Positions 11,975 to 23,700 of a stretch of 64,000 nucleotides of DNA are shown here, piece after piece (position 1 is the first letter of the stretch; each line of letters begins with the position of its first letter). The notes beneath the pieces are model-generated. The model was not told the origin of the DNA, ran no database searches, and worked only from the letters and a program-made list of their open reading frames with translations. Source of the DNA: Caenorhabditis elegans (Eukaryota > Nematoda > Chromadorea > Rhabditida > Rhabditidae); assembly GCF_000002985.6 (NCBI RefSeq), contig NC_003283.11, positions 18,477,501 through 18,541,500 on the forward strand. The letters run 5' to 3'. Made by a program: the position numbers and the translations under genes.

Positions 11975-12745
11975 ACAAAACTGACCGAGTTACGGTCGTT
12001 TTTGCACATTACGGCGAGAGTGCGGAGGGTACAGAGAAGGCAGACACTCTGCCCGTCTGCGTTCTCCACTCTCTCGTCTTTGCGTGCAAAAACGCGTGTA
12101 TCTTGGTTTTTGCTGCTAAAAATATAAGGAAAAAATATTTGTGATCAGAAAAATTAGGCGGTTCAGAAATTATAAAATTATATTTTTTTTTAAAATTATA
12201 AAAAAAATAAAAAATTTATAAAAAAAGAAATTATAAAAAAAATTTCTTTAAATATCCAAAAATTTATGTTTTAAGAACCAAAATTTTGATTTTAATTCAA
12301 AACTTTACTTTTTATTAATCGTATTTTAAAACAGAACGAGTTAGGCGAGAGAGCAGAGGGCGCAGAGAAACGAGACACTCGTTTGCAAAACCGCCCGTAA
12401 CTTGGTTAGTTTTTTGTTGGGGCTTATGAAAAATATGTTTTTGAAATCAGGAAGTTAGGGTAATTCAGAAAATATCTAATAGTGAGTTGAATAAAAAATG
12501 TGAAAAAATTGTTTCAACATTTTTTTTTTAATTTCTAAAAATTTACTTAAAAATCCAAAAAAATAAATTTCCTATCCAAAACTTTTTTTCCTGACTCAAA
12601 AATTATATTTTTCGTCGCTTCTACTACAAAACAAATCTAGTCACAGACGTTTTTGACGAGAGAGAGTGGAGAGCGCAGACAGCTAGAGTGTCTGTTTTCT
12701 CTGCGTCCTCCTCACTCTGGTGTGCAAAACCGGTCGTAACTTGGT
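11975..12745. repeat. GC-rich hairpin repeats containing GAGAGTGGAGAGCGCAGAC-like cores
   Basis: Three diverged copies (about 11985-12110, 12330-12420, 12640-12750). Each has a stem around GAGAGAGTGGAGAGCGCAGA / TCTGCG...CTCTC, flanked by GTTTTTGC and AACTTGGTTAGTTTTTTG. Related copies are in hmit-1.1 intron 5 (about 43385-43510) and near 56325-56370. Confidence 0.6.
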
Positions 12746-12989
12746 TAGTTTTTTGCTGAGACCTGTTAAAGATATGTTTTTGGAATCAGAAGAAAAATGT
12801 GATTCAGAAAACACAAAATTTAATAAAAATTTGAAAAAAATTTTTTTTTTCAATTTTTGAATTTTTTAAAATCAATTTTTTACGCAAAAAAAAATATTTT
12901 TTCCAGTTCCCCCAGCCTAAACATGTTAAATTGAATATTCCCAAAACAAAAAAAGTTCCTTCCCTCCCGTTTTCCGCCAATTTTCCAGG

Positions 12990-13310
12990 CAGCTTCTCCT
13001 CCTAAAATGAGGTCGTTGGAGACGCAGACACACATCTCTTACGCATTCCAAATGCTTCAGCTTCTTCTTCTGGCTCGCGGAGCACCACGAGCAGCAGCAG
13101 CAGCTTCTGCTATTGCCGGACGGACGGAGGGGTGTATTGATCCATCTCTCTGTGCAGGGAGGGAGGGGGAGCCAGAGAAAGGTTGAGGAGGGGGATGAGA
13201 AGAGAGGAGGGGGGAGAATGTGTAGTGTAACTCTTCTTTTCTCCCCCTTCCTCCATATATCTTGATATTTTTGCACACTCACACACACACACACGTTCTC
13301 CAGCTCCATA
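12990..13310. promoter_or_regulatory. GC-rich, CA- and GA-rich block; candidate slo-1 promoter or non-coding exon region
   Basis: This 320-bp block differs from its AT-rich surroundings. It has CAG/CTG triplets (13085-13112), GGGAGGGAGGGGG purine tracts (13158-13225), a CTCCTCC/CTTCCTCC pyrimidine region and a (CA)n microsatellite at about 13276-13296. It lies 1.5-1.8 kb upstream of the slo-1 start. Open frames on the minus strand are low complexity. Regulatory function is inferred only from composition and position. Confidence 0.3.
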
Positions 13311-13399
13311 CACTAACCCATTAAGTACTATGTGTTCAATTTTCTAATTCTCATAAATTTTCAACTTTTAATTTAGATTTTGATCTACTTTTTTTTGTT

Positions 13400-14035
13400 T
13401 GCAAAAATTGAATTTCCCACCAATATTTTTCTGAAAAAAATTGAATTTCCCCGCCAAAATTAATTCTAAGGAAATTTGAATTTCCCCGCCAAACTTTTTC
13501 TGAGAAAATTCAAATTTCCAGCCAAAATTAGTTCTAGAAAAATTTTAATTTACCGCCAAAATTTTTCAGAGAAAATTTGAATTTCCCGCCAAAAATTTTT
13601 TTCAGAAAGTTTAAATTTCCCACCAAAATGTTTCTCAAAAAATTTGAATTTTCCGCCAAAATTTTTCTAATTGTAAGAAAATTTGAATTTTGCGCCAATG
13701 TTTTTCTGTGGAAATTTGAACATTCCTCTAAAATGTTCCTCAGAAATTTTAATTTCCTGCCAAAATTAATTCTATTAAAATTTGAATTTCCTGCCAACAT
13801 TAATTCTAGGAAAATTTGAATTTCCCGCCGAAATTTTTCTGAAAAAATGTGAAATTGAATTTCCTACCAATTTTCTCAGACATTAATTCCTTTTCCTAAA
13901 TTATAAAATTATAAATTATAAATTATTAAAATTTGAATTTCCTGCCAACATTAATTCTCAGAACATTCAAATTTCCCGCCAAAATGTTGTTCTCAAAAAA
14001 TTTGAAATTCCCGCCAAAATTTTTTGTTGAAAAGC
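13400..14035. repeat. Periodic repeat of AAATTTGAATTTCCCGCCAAAATT units
   Basis: About fifteen imperfect units, roughly 40-48 bp apart, each with TTTGAATTTCCCGCC followed by AAAATT and TTTCT or TTAATTCT. The same unit in reverse orientation (AATTTTTGGCGGGAAATTCAA) recurs about four times at 46720-46860, upstream of hmit-1.2. Confidence 0.75.
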
Positions 14036-14766
14036 AAAAAAAAAGTTGTTGTTCATTTATTTATTTTTTTCCAAAACTTGTGTTCCAGAACAGCAATTCA
14101 TCAAGTTTTTTGCTGGTTTTCGATGAATAATGGCGGGGCTCCCTGTGGCATTTTACCATCGAAAAACCAGAATATAAAATATACCTATTATAAATCTGGA
14201 GTTTTGAGGAAATTGAGCTTTTGGTCGATGTACCATGTTCTTTTTTTTTTAGGCTTTTTGGCAAATAACTCATTTTTTAAAATTGAAGTTGAGCCATTTA
14301 TGAAGTCAAATTCAGGCGGCTTTTTACTCCTAGATTGCGTTTAAAAGTCGAATATTGATAGAAATTTTCAAAATTTCCCGATTTTCTCGATGCACCATGT
14401 CCCCCAGAGCCGGACATTTTCAGTCAAAAATACGTGGGATACGTGAAATTTCCGGGGAGTTTGTCAGGAAAAATGACAGATATGTCTAGGCACGCTCTAC
14501 GTCTCTACTATTTTCTCCAGCCTAACTGGTCCATTATGTTCATTTATTCGTCGGGAGGGAAGGCCTCGCTGCTCCGACCTAATTCTTTTCTCACTCTACA
14601 CACTACTTTTTCCGCTTTTTGTCCCCACCACCACTAGTTTCTGGTGATGACATCATTTTTCTTCGTGAGAAAATGAGCATATTTTATGAGATTTTTAAAC
14701 TTCTTTGGGCTTTTGGGAAAAGTTTTTTTTTTTTGAGACAAAAAAAAATTTCCAAAAAATTTTCAG

Positions 14767-17700
14767 ACTCGCCGAAAGCCGTCGGGTGGACCCTTCGTCG
14801 ACACGATGGGCGAGATTTACTCGCCTTCGCAGTCGAAGGGCTTCAATCAACCATATGGATACCCGATGAATTGTAACCTTAGTCGAGTATTCATGGAGAT
14901 GACTGAAGAAGATCGAAAGTGCCTGGAGGAGCGCAAATATTGGTGTTTTTTACTGAGCAGGTAAGGAATATTGAGCTGAAACTAGTGAATTCGAATTTCT
15001 GAGGTTGCCAGCTTTCAATTGACCCCCATCTTGATATAATTTGATGTAGTTTTAAATTTCGGACGCGGCGCGGTCGCGTCGCGGTTGAAAACTAAAATTG
15101 TCAAATTTTGAAAAATTAGGCTTTATTAACTACAAAACTTCAAAAATTATTGAAAATTAATTCAAAATGAACTAATTCAAAGCAAGAGTAAACACTTTTG
15201 ACAGTGGTGCGACCGCGACGCAACCTCGCCGCGTGACCCAAAATCTCAAAATGCTCCAAACCCAGTCAATATGGGGCTTATTTTGAAGCTAGCGACGTAA
15301 CCAACATAAATAGTTCATTTTCAACAGGCCAAAATGGTCTGTTCTCAAAATTGAAACTTTGAAACCGCGACGCGACCGCTTTGCACCCAAAATCTCAAAC
15401 GCCTCCAAAACTATCCAATATGGGGCGTATTTTGAAGCTCATGAAGCCACAAACTCAAAGTATCAAGTTAAAAGTGTCAGAGATAGACAATATTAAAAAT
15501 TTGTTTTTAAAAAAATTCCGACCGCGACGCGACCGCTTTGCACCCAAAATCTCAAACGCCTCCAAAACTATCCAATATGGGGCGTATTTTAAAGCTCTCA
15601 CTCTTCCAAATCCAACAAAAATATTTTCAGCATCACCACATTCTGCGCCTCAATGATATTGGTCGTAATATGGCGAGTGGTGACACACCTGTGCTGTCAA
15701 CGCCGAGAAAAAGAGTTTGTGGAGCCCATACCTGCTCCGGAAGCCGTCCAAATAAATATGAACGGGTCGAAGCACGCGCCAAGTGAAACCGACCCGTTTT
15801 TGAAGCAACAAGAGGAAAAACACTTGGGATGGATGACAGAAGTGGGTTTTTGAACAAAAAAAATTTAAAAAAATACCTAAAAAATTCAAATTCCCGCCTA
15901 ATTTTTGTTTATTTTAAGTTAAGTTTTGTCTATTTTCAATTTTCTACATTTTTTCAAATTTATGAAATTCAACAAAAAAAATTTCAAAAAAAAAACCGAA
16001 AAAAATATGCACGAAAAAAGTGGGCGGAGCTTGTTCTTATTTTTAGGATTCTCTAGCGATGCAGCTTTACAGAAGTATTCGGGACCGCAGGGCAAGTCCA
16101 AAAGTTTTCTGAAAAATTCACTGATTTTTATGGAAAATGTGGAAAATGTTCCCCCTTACCCCGCATTTTTTCTATTTTTCCGAAAACTTTCAGGAAATGT
16201 TTTTTTTTTTGCTTTTGTAGTTATCGCATTTTTTTTTATTATTTATTTTATTATTTGAAGTTTGCTGAATTAAAAAAAAAAAAAAAAAAATTTTTACAAA
16301 AATGAACCCCTGTGGGGACAATTTTGGGACATGGGACACTCCGGGACCATTTTCAACAGGAAATTCATACACTCCGTGAAATTTCCAAAATTTTGACACC
16401 CATATTGCCTATGCTCAGACAAATTTGAAATATGCAATGATTTCGGGCCGTTTCAGGCCGTTTGAGGCCGAATTAAGCCAAAATTACCAATTTCTCAAAT
16501 ATGATCGATATGGGGGTTGTTGAAACGCAAATTTTACGGAGAATTCGAATTTTTCAACTAGAAGTCTCGCAAAGTGACCCATGTCCCCGATTTGTCCCCA
16601 CAGGGGTGCATTTTCTAAATTTTCACACTTTTCTCCCTATCGTAAATGTTAAGTCGTGTTAATGTGGAAATTTGCATGACCAGCAAAACCCGATTTTTCT
16701 CTATATTTTTGCATATTTTTTTCTGCACACTTTTTGGCCACGTGGAGCTGCACTTCTCCACCACCCGCCCACACTTTTTCACACTTTATTTTCGGGACTA
16801 TTTTCATTTTTGGTAGATATGGATGGGATTGTTCTCTGAAACTAAAGGTGTGTGGTTATATTAGACTTTGTTTGGTTTTGAGTTTTCAAAAAAAAAATTT
16901 CAAAAAAATAATTGTTTTCCAAATTTCTAAAATTTTGGAATTTTCCTGAATTTTCAACGTCTGAAATTGTGATTTTCAACCTTCTGATTGTCAGCTTTCA
17001 TTAAACACCTATTTTGACTAGTTTCCGAGCAGTTTCATTTTTGGTGCTTGCGTTGCGGTCGCGTCGCGGTTTTGAAGCGAAATTCGTCAAAACCTAGTTA
17101 AACCAAAATAAATACTCATAAATAAATATTATTTGCACTTGAAAATCAATATTTCAGTTACAAAAACTCATTTTTCACACTGAAACTTAACAACTAAATT
17201 TGCGCACGCGACGCGACCGCGCCGCGCCCCCAATTTTTCAAACTTATCGGAACATAGTCAATATGGGGGTCAAATTGAAGCTGGAAACGTCACAAATTCA
17301 AATTTCACAATGAAATTTCTCTAAATTAAATTATATTTCCGAAAATCTCAATTTTCATTTCAAAACATGAAGTTTTTTGTAGTTTTAGCGTTTTTCTCCG
17401 GACTTTATCCCCTGAAAACTAGAACCGAGTGAGTTTGATGTAGCCTACACCTGTTGAGAATTACCACACATTATTTGTTGGCCTATTTTTAAAACTAAAT
17501 TTCACAAATTTTTCAGGCCAAGGACTGGGCTGGCGAGCTGATATCCGGACAAAGTCTGACGGGACGGTTTCTGGTACTTTTGGTGTTCATTTTATCGATT
17601 GGATCGTTGATTATTTATTTTTACGACGCTAGTTTGTGAGTTTGAGTGTTTAAAAAAAATATGCAAAAAATTTCGAAAAAAAATTTTCGAAAAAAATTTT

Positions 17701-20700
17701 TTTTTTATAAAAACTTTTTTCCATGTGTTTTAAAATAGTTTTAAAATAGTAACTTTATTATAGATTTCATAAATTTTTCAAAAATTTTCAGCCAAAACTT
17801 CCAAGTAGAAACGTGCATCCCGTGGCAGGACAGTCCCTCGCAACAAATCGACCTGGGCTTCAACATATTTTTTCTCGTCTATTTTTTCATTAGAGTAAGT
17901 TTTCACACTTTTTTCCCGGAAAAATTTGACTTTTTCATGTAATTTCTGATAACTTGAGCTAAAATTTGATAAATTTCGAAAAAAAAAACGTTTTTTTTTT
18001 TTTTTTTTTTTCAAAAACTTTTCCAAAATTTTCCAAAAAATAAAATGCATTTCAGTTCATCGCCGCGTCCGACAAAGTTTGGTTTCTGCTTGAAATGTAC
18101 AGCTGGATTGATTTTTTCACGATTCCGCCAAGCTTCGTGGCAATTTACTTGCAGAGGAATTGGCTCGGTGAGCATTTTTGGACACATATTCGAACAAATT
18201 TGGGATTTTTTATTTTCCCATTTAAAAATCGAACTCCTGATGTTTTAAGCTTCAATTTGACACCCATATCGGCTATATTTGGTTGAACTTGAAATTTGGG
18301 GATAATACGCGACGCGCGACCGCGACGCAAGCAACAAAATTCAAATTTCTCAGAACCCAGCTGATATGGGGGTCATTTTGATGCTTACAAACTCAGAAAT
18401 CATCTTAAAATCGCACGGATAACTATTTTTGAATAACTATCGAAAAAAAATTCAAGTTTTAAAAATTTCAAAAACTCAAAAAATTCCAGGATTCCGTTTC
18501 CTCCGTGCTCTTCGCCTCATGACCGTACCCGACATTCTACAGTACCTCAACATCCTGAAAACATCTTCATCAATCCGATTGACACAGTTGGTCACAATTT
18601 TCGTGGCGGTTTGTCTGACTGGAGCCGGCTTGGTGCACTTACTGGAAAATTCTGGGGACTTCTTCAAAGGATTTATAAATCCGCACAGAATCACTTATGC
18701 GGACTCTGTGTACTTTGTACTGGTCACAATGTCTACTGTCGGATATGGAGATATCTATTGTACGACGCTTTGCGGCCGACTTTTCATGATTTTCTTCATT
18801 CTGTTCGGTTTGGTGAGCTTTCTTTTTCAAAATTTTACTGGTTTTGAAAGGTTTTAAGTAAAAAAATTGAAATTTCTGTAAAATTTGCGTTAATTTAACA
18901 TCCATATTGACTATATTATGAAAAATTGAATTTAAGGCTTTCTGGGCCCAAAATCGGCCTGAAAACGGCCTGAGAGTGTAACTGAAAGCTATTTTTGTCC
19001 TTTTAAAAAATGTGATAATTTAACACCCATTTTGCCTAAAATCCGAATTTTTCAAAATTCAGGTCAAAATTCAGAACCAAAGTCGGCCTGAAAACGGCCT
19101 GAAACATAATTTTAGGAACTTAGCTATTATAAGGGTTAATAACATTTTTCTTTAAATGATGTTGTTAACTTAACACGTATATTGGTCGAAATCACAATTT
19201 TTTAAATTTAAGGCCTACTTGGGCCCGAAATCGGGCTGGAAACGGCCTGAAAGCATGATTTTAGGAACCTAGCGGCTGTGAATTAAAATTACAGTTCTCC
19301 TTTGGAAAATGTTGCTAATTAAACATTCATATTGCCCATTATCACAAGTTTTCAAAATTCAACCCTATTTATGGCCGAAATCGGGCTGGAAATGGCCTGA
19401 AAGCATGGTTTTTGGAACTTAGCGAATGTAACTGAAAATTACTTTTCTGCTTTGAAAAATTTTGCTAATTTAACACCCATTTTGCCCGAAATCACAATTT
19501 TTCAAAATTCAACACTATTTAGGCCCGAAATCGGCCTGAAAACGGCCTGAACTGACTTTTCAGAACACAGTCAATATGGGTGTCATTGAAACGGAAATTT
19601 CACGGAGATTTCAATTTTGCTAGGTAAAACTGTCCTGTGTACCCGATGTACCCAAGTGTCCCCGACACTGTGGGGACAAACTCAAAATCCTTCAATTTAC
19701 ATCGAATTTTTTGATTTTTTCACTAATTCTCCAATTTTCAGGCCATGTTTGCAAGTTACGTACCAGAAATTGCCGATTTGATTGGAAACCGGCAAAAATA
19801 CGGTGGGGAGTACAAAGGAGAGCACGGGAAGAAGCACATAGTGGTCTGTGGCCATATCACCTACGATTCGGTGTCCCATTTTCTTCAAGATTTCCTACAC
19901 GAGGACCGTGATGACGTGGATGTCGAAGTGGTGTTTTTGCATCGTGTCGTGCCGGATTTGGAGCTGGAAGGCTTGTTTAAGCGGCATTTCACAAAAGTCG
20001 AATTTTTCACGGGGACTGTCATGGATTCTCTGGATCTTAGCAGAGTCAAGGTACACTTTATTTTTAGCTTAAATTTTTCTGAAAGAACGCAAAAATTTTA
20101 AAAAGTTGCATCAAAAATCAAGTAGAAACCTTCAAAACTGACTGAGTTATGCGACTTTTAAAAAAGTTACCCCTGTGGGGACAATTTTGGGACATCTGGC
20201 CTCCTAGGCAATTTTTAAGCAAAATATACAAATTTTTTACAAAATTTCCGTAAATTTGACACCCATATTGGATAAATTCTGAAAATGTGGATTTCAGGCC
20301 AATTCGGGCCGGCATTGCGCACATGCAGGCCTGAAATCGAAATTTTTGTCAATGTTGTTGTCAAATCAACGTTATTTTTGTGAACACCAATGAACCTCAT
20401 TAAAATTTACCACCCATAGCCACTAGATTATTAAGCCTTGGGCTTTGGGCCGAATTCGGTCCCATGAAGGCCTGAATCGCAAATTTGGAGAGCGGGTGTC
20501 AAATTTTTAAACTGATTTGATAATAAACCAAGTTTTGACATCCACATTGGCTATATTCTGAAAGTTTTGGGATTAGGCCAATTCTGGGCCAGTTTAGGCC
20601 CTGGTAGGCCTGAAATTGATATTTTGCCCAATTTTGGTGTCAAATCAGCGTGATTTTTGTGAAAACTACTGCAACTTATTAAAATTTGTCACCAATAGCC

Positions 20701-23700
20701 ACTAGATTATGAAAACTTGAGCATTAGGCCGAATTCGGGCTGATTTCGGGCCTATGTAGGCCTGAAACGGAAATAAACCGATTGTTGTCGATATGGATGT
20801 CAAATTTAAGGAAATTTTACGAAAAAAACAAATTTTTGAATAAAATTGGTCTCAGAATGTCCCATGTTCCCACAGTGTCGCCAGGCTCCGGAAAATTTTT
20901 TGAAAATTTTTGTCTGAGATCCATATCTCAGGCAGTTTTTAAGATTTTCTTCTTATTTTTGTCTTAAAATATTGCTAAATGCCTGAATTTTGTGTCTGCA
21001 ACACAAATTTTTATGAAAATTTTATTCTTTCCAGATCGGGGACGCCGACGCCTGCCTGGTCCTTGCCAACAAGTACAGTACCAATCCGGACGCCGAGGAC
21101 GCCGCAAACATTATGCGTGTAATTTCGATCAAAAACTACTCATCGGACATCAGAGTTATTGTGCAACTAATGCAATATCACAATAAGGCCTACCTTCTAA
21201 ATATCCCCTCCTGGGACTGGAAACGAGGTGATGACGTCATCTGTCTCGCGGAGCTTAAGCTCGGATTCATTGCTCAAAGCTGTCTGGCACCCGGATTCTC
21301 TACGATGATGGCTAATTTATTTGCAATGAGAAGTTTCAAAACGGTAAGTTAAACAAAAATTGTTGTATTTGTGTTTTTTTCTAACCAAAAATTGCCCGTA
21401 AAGCATGCACATGGGACATCATGGGACACTTGAAATTGCAAAATTTGAAATCTACACAAAATTTTGATCGAGATTGGCCTTTTTTTTTAACTTAATTATT
21501 TTTTGAACTTTTAGGCCGATTTGGGCCGTTTTAGGCTACTTCAGGCTTTCCCAAACTTAGCCTATAAATGTGGTCTTACGAAATTTGGAATCTACACAAA
21601 TTTTTAATCGGAAATGACCTCCATATCGGCTAGCTTTAGAAATTTTCGATTTTTGGGCCGAATCGGGCCGTTTTAGTTCGAGTTTAGTCGCGAAAAAAAA
21701 TTTGTTGACTTTACAGTTTTTTTTGTTAAGATTTTGCCAATTTGACATTCGGACTTGCTCTTCTTAGTGAATTTAGATATTAGGCCGAAAGTAGGCCGTT
21801 TCAGGCTTTTTGTGGGCCGAAAATCTTTCCCGTTTAAATATAGCCAATATGGGTGTTAAAATTTAGGAAATTGGGTGTAGAATTCAAATTTTCAAGTTTA
21901 AATGTTCCATTTTCTTCTGATTTTTCAAAAACTGAAATTTTCAAGAAAAAATTTCAAAAATTTATTTTTTCAAAAATTTTATAAAAGAATCTGTGTTGGT
22001 TTTATAAATGTGTTCGCATTGTCTATGTCTAATCTCGCCTCACCTAACACCTACATCTAACCCACCACCCCATGTTTGCAGTCTCCTCACACCCCTCTCT
22101 GGCTTAACGACTACTTACGTGGTGCCGGAATGGAAATGTACACGGAAAGTCTGAGTCCTTCGTTTGCGAATATGTCATTTCCAGAAGCTGCAAAGTAAGT
22201 TTCTGAAAATATTTGGGAATTTTGGGAGAAAAAAATTTAATTTTTTTTCAAATATTTTTTTCCAAACTAAAAAAATAATTCCAAAATTTTTTAAAATTAA
22301 ATCCAAATTAAAATTATCAAATTTGTTAATCTATTTTCACAAAATAACACAATTCCGAGTAATTTAACACCCACATTAGCTTTTTTCAAAAAAATTGTAT
22401 TTCAGGCCTAAAATTCGGCCTACTTTTTGGCCTAAAATCAAAATTTTGCAAACCATGCCAAGATAGGTGTCAAGTACTATTGAAAGTAAATTCTTTATAG
22501 AATTTCAGTTGATTTGACAGCTATATTGAATGTACACAAATTATGAATTTTAGGCCTGAAATCGGCCTAAATTCGGCCTAAATCCAAATCAGAAAATTTG
22601 AATTGTGAAAAAATCAAGTTTTTCACCAACAATTGGGTTGATTTGAGACTCATACTGGGCTTACACAGAAAAAATGGGTTTTAGGCCCAAAGTAGTGGCC
22701 TAGAGTGGCCTACTTTGGCCTGACGCCGGAATTTTGAAAAATAGGCCAAAACTGGTGTTTTGGCTTAGCCAAGAAACTTGATTTTGCATAAATCTCTAAT
22801 TGATTTGAGACCCATATTGGCTTCACAGAGAATTTTGGATTTCTGGCCCAAATTAGGCCGATTCAGGCCTGGTTTGACCCGAAAACGGGCCACGCCGATA
22901 TGGGTGTCAAATTTTGCGTAGAATTCAATTTTAATACTAACAAATCTTAGTGAATGCGTTTTTTGTCTAAAATTGTCCGTTTCAGTCCGTTTTTCGTGAA
23001 ATTTTCTTCAAAAATTTCAGAATTTTTTTTTCAAAAACCAAAAATTATAGTCACAAACCACACCGGACTGGCTGAACCTGTACCTTTGCGGTGCCGGAAT
23101 GGAAATGTACACCGACACGCTATCCCACTCGTTCGTCGGAATGACTTTTCCTGAAGCTGTCGAGTAAGCCGAAGAGTGCTTTCTAACAGCTTTTACTACT
23201 AACTTTGACGGGAAAATTAAAAATTTTTTTAATTTTGCTGTAACGCTGAAAACAGAAAAGAAAATTTTCAAAAAAATTTTTTTTTTGGACATGCTAGATC
23301 GACCTTTTAAAAAAAGTTTTTCGACAAGGTGAATCGAACAAGAAATTTTTTTTTCGAATATTCCAAGTTTTTGTCGAACTGAATTCTAAAAAACTAAACT
23401 AAACCCCAAAAATAACAATTTTTAACGCAATTTTTACTAATTAAACTTTCAACGAAGCGTTGTTTTCCAGTAAAGAACCCCTCAAACTCAAATTTTCAGC
23501 CTATTATTCAACCGCCTGGGGCTTCTTCTTCTGGCGATTGAGCTTAAAGATGAGGAAAATAAAGAATGCAATATTGCAATCAATCCAGGCCCACATATTG
23601 TCATCCAGCCTCAAACTCAAGGATTTTTCATTGCTCAGAGCGCTGACGAGGTGAAGCGGGCGTTTTTCTGGTGTAAGCAGTGTCATGACGATATTAAGGA

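Larger units (their letters stand above)
9614..14766. other. Gene-free interval upstream of slo-1 and of the transporter
   Basis: About 5.1 kb between two divergently transcribed genes. It holds two large palindromes (10005-10495, 10661-11544), GC-rich hairpin repeats (about 11980-12740), a GC-rich low-complexity block (12990-13310), and a periodic TTTGAATTTCCCGCCAAAATT repeat (13400-14035). About 700 bp of unique-looking sequence precedes slo-1. No open frame here has splice-consistent or recognisable protein content, so it probably contains the promoters of both flanking genes. Confidence 0.6.

Noticed and set aside
13057..13313. Overlapping minus-strand ORFs of 60-127 residues in the GC-rich island
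   Set aside because: Low-complexity Ser/Pro/Arg content from purine/pyrimidine tracts; no splice-consistent gene.
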